Positions 61,844-64,000 of a DNA stretch of 64,000 bases are shown piece after piece. The notes below the pieces were generated by a model. The model was not told where the DNA came from. It ran no database searches and saw only the letters and a list, made by a program, of their open reading frames with translations. Numbering within the stretch: the stretch's first letter is position 1; every line of letters starts with the position of its first letter. Both the position numbers and the translations under genes were made by a program. The DNA is from Terriglobia bacterium (lineage in GTDB: Bacteria > Acidobacteriota > Terriglobia > JAIQFV01). The stretch is from positions 1 to 64,000 of the forward strand of contig JAIQFY010000018.1 of assembly GCA_020072965.1 (NCBI GenBank), given 5' to 3'.

Positions 61844-62473
61844 ATGAGGTTTGCAAGGGCGTTTTTGACTTTGACTCTCGTCGTGATCCTGGCTGGTTTG
61901 GTTTTCGGTACTGACCAGGAGAAGAAGCCGGCCACCAAGGCCGCGGCGAAACCGGCCATGGACGAGAAGGCTGCTATGGCGATGATGGAGAAGCTGGCCA
62001 CCCCATCGGAGGGACATAAGAAACTCGATCTGATGGTCGGCACCTGGCATGCGAAAAACACGATGTGGATGGATCCGTCAAAGCCGCCGGTGGTTTCCGA
62101 AGGGACGTCGGAGCACAAGTGGATCCTGGGTGGACGGTTTCTCGAGCAGCGCTTCGAAGGGACGTTCATGAACATGCCCTTCTCCGGGATCGGCTACACC
62201 GGCTACGACAACTACAAGAAAAAGTATGTAAGCGTGTGGATGGATTCAGCGGCCACCTCGATCATGAACATGACCGGTTCATTCGATGCCTCTGGCAAGA
62301 TTCTCACTACGACCGGGAAGATGGATGATTTCACCACCGGAAAGACGATGACGGTCCGTGAGAAGATGACCCTCACCGGCAAGGACGAAATTCTTTTCGA
62401 GATGTGGGGGCCGGACCCCACCGGCAAGGAGTACCGGATGATGGAAATCCAGTACACGCGGAAGGGGCAATAA
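61844..62473 (+). CDS. DUF1579 secreted protein
   Basis: 209 aa with ACAGGAGGAACTCT before the ATG. The signal peptide ends LVFGTDQ, followed by an Ala/Lys linker (KKPATKAAAKPAMDEKAAM). The DUF1579 domain (HKKLDLMVGTWHAKNTMWMDPSKPP, GGRFLEQRFEGTFMNMPFSGIGYTGYDNYKKKYVSVWMDS) is a lipocalin-like beta-barrel. It is predicted periplasmic; ligand unknown. It is the last gene before the REP-rich end of the window. Confidence 0.85.
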   Translation: MRFARAFLTLTLVVILAGLVFGTDQEKKPATKAAAKPAMDEKAAMAMMEKLATPSEGHKKLDLMVGTWHAKNTMWMDPSKPPVVSEGTSEHKWILGGRFLEQRFEGTFMNMPFSGIGYTGYDNYKKKYVSVWMDSAATSIMNMTGSFDASGKILTTTGKMDDFTTGKTMTVREKMTLTGKDEILFEMWGPDPTGKEYRMMEIQYTRKGQ

Positions 62474-62508
62474 AGGCGAAGGAAATTGGGGACTGTCGCC
62501 GTGAAGTC

Positions 62509-62523
62509 AGGGGACGGTCCCCT
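62509..62523. repeat. GGGGAC palindrome after DUF1579 gene
   Basis: AGGGGAC-G-GTCCCCT, perfect 7-bp arms, preceded by the related GGGGACTGTCGCC at 62489. A common REP-like type; it may double as a transcription stop. Confidence 0.5.
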
Positions 62524-62590
62524 CTCCTTCTTTAGAACCAGGGAATTGTCCCGTTCTGATCTCTTGATAGCTAAGACTTTGGATTCAGCC

Positions 62591-62904
62591 CGGCGGCTTT
62601 GCCGCCCACTATTGCGGAAAGGCTCCGAGACTGTGTCAAAACTCAGGTGCGTAGGATCTGTGGAAAAAAATTTCTGCATTAGATGACCTATGAGACGCTT
62701 CATCGATCAGGTTAATGATTTTTCTTGTCCTGATTTTCGCGATTTGTTGGTTTTGACACAGTCTCTCCGCCTTTCCGGACTGAGTGCACACCAACTTCTT
62801 TCTTCTTTGGCGAGGCTGAGCCTCGCCAAAGAAAAACAATTCTGATTGAGATGGCCACTTCCGGAAAGCCGCAGGCTTTCCGCAATAGTGAGCGGCGAAG
62901 CCGC
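62591..62904. repeat. REP/REPIN cluster upstream of the RAYT gene
   Basis: Left REP GCGGC-TTT-GCCGC followed by CCACTATTGCGGAAAGGCT (62593-62623). A 27-bp inverted repeat is at 62616-62642 and 62750-62776 (GGAAAGGC...GAGACTGTGTCAAAAC, three mismatches). The 27-nt palindrome CTTTGGCGAGGCT-G-AGCCTCGCCAAAG is at 62805-62831. CGGAAAGCC-GCA-GGCTTTCCG is at 62862-62882. GCAATAGTGA-GCGGC-GAA-GCCGC at 62883-62904 is an inverted copy of the left REP. This nested arrangement is typical of REPINs beside their transposase. Confidence 0.75.
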
Positions 62905-63060
62905 AAGATCCCTCTCTCAGGGAGATGACCAGTTCATCCAGAGAACAAGAATTAAATTAGTGTCTTCGGCAATAACCTGGAATACAATAGACAGGTCAGC
63001 AATCCGAAATTGAAGTCCTTTCCCCCCGTTTCCTTAAATCCTCCCCCCTTGGAATTGACC

Positions 63061-63618
63061 ATGAAAAATCTGAATTTCAAGATCTCCAAAGACACGCCTG
63101 CGCTCTATTTCACTTCGGTCACGAAGGATCGTCTCCCGGTATTCAGAACAGACCTCGTCAGAGACATTGCCTGCAAAGCCCTCAACGAGGCGCGAATCTC
63201 GGGAGAATTTGCGTTATTTGCATACGTCCTCATGCTGGATCACATTCACTGGATCACCGACTCGGTACAAAAGCCCTCAGAAATTCTGAGATTTGTCGAT
63301 GGAATCCTCGGTCACCGGATCATTGAGTACTTGAAGAGAAACAACTGCCAGAAATCCCTGGACAAGTTGAGAAAGGCCGAAAAGGCCAGGGGTTATAAAT
63401 ACTCACTATGGGATCACCATCCCAATACACTTTGGTTGACGAGTGAATCCATCTTGATGCAAAAGGTGAATTACATTCATCAGAACCCGGTCAAAGCGGG
63501 ACTGGTCGACCGAGCCGAAGATTACCTTTGGTCAAGTGTGAGATATTGGGCAGGAAAAGTCAGGGATGATGAGCCTGTCCGGCTTGATATTGAACTGATC
63601 TGCTGGCGGAAGAGGTGA
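63061..63618 (+). CDS. REP-associated tyrosine transposase (RAYT, Y1 HUH family)
   Basis: 185 aa from the ATG at 63061 (an in-frame ATG at 63010 would add 17 residues; neither has a good ribosome site). Family landmarks: ALYFTSVTKDRLPVFRTD, AYVLMLDHIHWI with the HxH (HIH) metal motif, an IIEYLKRNN helix carrying a candidate nucleophilic Tyr, YKYSLWDHHPNTLWL, and NYIHQNPVKAGLVDRAEDYLWSSVRYW. RAYTs are single-copy domesticated relatives of IS200/IS605 enzymes that process REP hairpins. Palindromes of the same families occur on both sides, identifying its likely substrates. Confidence 0.88.
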   Translation: MKNLNFKISKDTPALYFTSVTKDRLPVFRTDLVRDIACKALNEARISGEFALFAYVLMLDHIHWITDSVQKPSEILRFVDGILGHRIIEYLKRNNCQKSLDKLRKAEKARGYKYSLWDHHPNTLWLTSESILMQKVNYIHQNPVKAGLVDRAEDYLWSSVRYWAGKVRDDEPVRLDIELICWRKR

Positions 63619-63678
63619 GAATTTCATTGAGCTGACTTGAGAAGTTCCAGAAGATCAGAGATCGTACGGAGTAGGTCC

Positions 63679-63863
63679 GCGGCTTCGCCGCTTCCGCCTT
63701 GGCGGACGGAAAGCCTCTGGCTTTCCCGTGGCCGGCCAATAAACATTCTATCTTTGTCTTCTGTGGCGAGGCTCAGCCTCGCCGAGGGGAAAGAATATGG
63801 AAGGGGGAAGAACCCCGGCTCGGAAAGGCGGAGCCATTCCGCAATAATGAGCGGCCAAGCCGC
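63679..63863. repeat. REP cluster downstream of the RAYT gene
   Basis: In order: GCGGC-TTC-GCCGC (63679-63691), TCCGCC-TT-GGCGGA (63693-63706), GGAAAGCC-TCT-GGCTTTCC (63708-63726), GGCGAGGCT-C-AGCCTCGCC (63765-63783), and AGCCATTCCGCAATAATGAGCGGCCAAGCCGC (63832-63863). The last three types are the same as those upstream of the transposase. Confidence 0.75.
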
Positions 63864-63978
63864 GGGCTGATTCTGCAGCCTAATTCAGCACGCACAGGAA
63901 TCAGGCCCGATGGATTGGAGATCTTCGCCTAGGGGGATACTACCTACAAAGTTCCAGACATCAGAAACGTCAACTTAT

Positions 63979-64000
63979 GAGCAGACGGGGACGTCTGCTC
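63979..64000. repeat. CAGACG palindromic repeat, copy 3
   Basis: GAGCAGACG-GGGA-CGTCTGCTC, perfect 9-bp arms ending exactly at the window edge. The stem resembles the copies at 53958 and 55801 but the loop is reverse-complement-like. Confidence 0.6.

Overview
ORGANISM. The window looks like chromosomal DNA of an Acidobacteriota-type bacterium. By eye the G+C content is moderately high. Two secreted VWA proteins end in the ARKGYYA/ARQGYYS-type tail of the acidobacterial 'VWFA-related' family. There is also a DUF5916/CBM9-like outer-membrane protein, a choice-of-anchor-D secreted propeller, and a bacterial homologue of the tetraether-lipid-synthase radical SAM family. No rRNA, tRNA, CRISPR array or intact large transposon was seen. 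The phylum call is an inference from gene content only.

LAYOUT. 1-13.6 kb is an accessory, decaying region. It holds a truncated DUF6788-like ORF, two paralogous zinc-ribbon membrane proteins, a complete HigB-HigA toxin-antitoxin pair with a promoter-embedded palindrome, a MazG-like pyrophosphohydrolase followed by a beheaded DUF2075 helicase, a BrnA-like antitoxin stub, a WD40 protein, an unknown protein, a diiron protein divergent from an AraC regulator, and several gene fragments. It is studded with repeats: multi-hairpin elements, GGGGTCAGGCT-type REP/REPIN sequences, and two nearly identical 295-bp copies of a non-autonomous element carrying only the C-terminal DnaA-like domain of a REP-associated transposase. 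13.6-27.2 kb carries a lipoprotein amidohydrolase, a five-gene plus-strand cluster (ChrB-like, TolC, RND pump, adaptor, beta-propeller), an alpha/beta hydrolase, the divergent VWA pair, and a tiny lysine-rich ORF with its own promoter and terminator. 27.7-42.7 kb is mostly housekeeping: UvrD-like helicase-nuclease, yebC-ruvC, proS, pgsA-like, AI-2E transporter, methyltransferase, phosphoglycolate phosphatase-like HAD, gltX. 42.9-55.7 kb is envelope and secretion: DUF5916 protein, large secreted propeller, a three-gene operon of two OmpA/DUF4892 proteins plus an Ig-like protein, and a GT39-like membrane glycosyltransferase. 55.9-59.4 kb holds a two-gene radical SAM operon. 60.5-64 kb has rsgA, a DUF1579 protein, and an apparently complete REP-associated tyrosine transposase (RAYT) flanked on both sides by matching palindromes.

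HOW THE PARTS WORK TOGETHER. The most interesting functional unit is the radical SAM pair. The larger protein carries the sequence signatures of the tetraether/membrane-spanning lipid synthase family, has its own promoter, and has a perfect 16-bp palindrome just upstream, so it may be a regulated membrane-spanning-lipid module. The most interesting genomic phenomenon is the RAYT/REP ecology: one apparently complete RAYT with bilateral REPs, deletion derivatives of a second RAYT lineage whose stop codon is part of its terminal repeat, and several palindrome families. Small genes missed by a Met-only ORF track (20-aa Lys-rich ORF, BrnA stub, DUF6788 fragment, methyltransferase and phosphoesterase tails) were found by reading frames directly.
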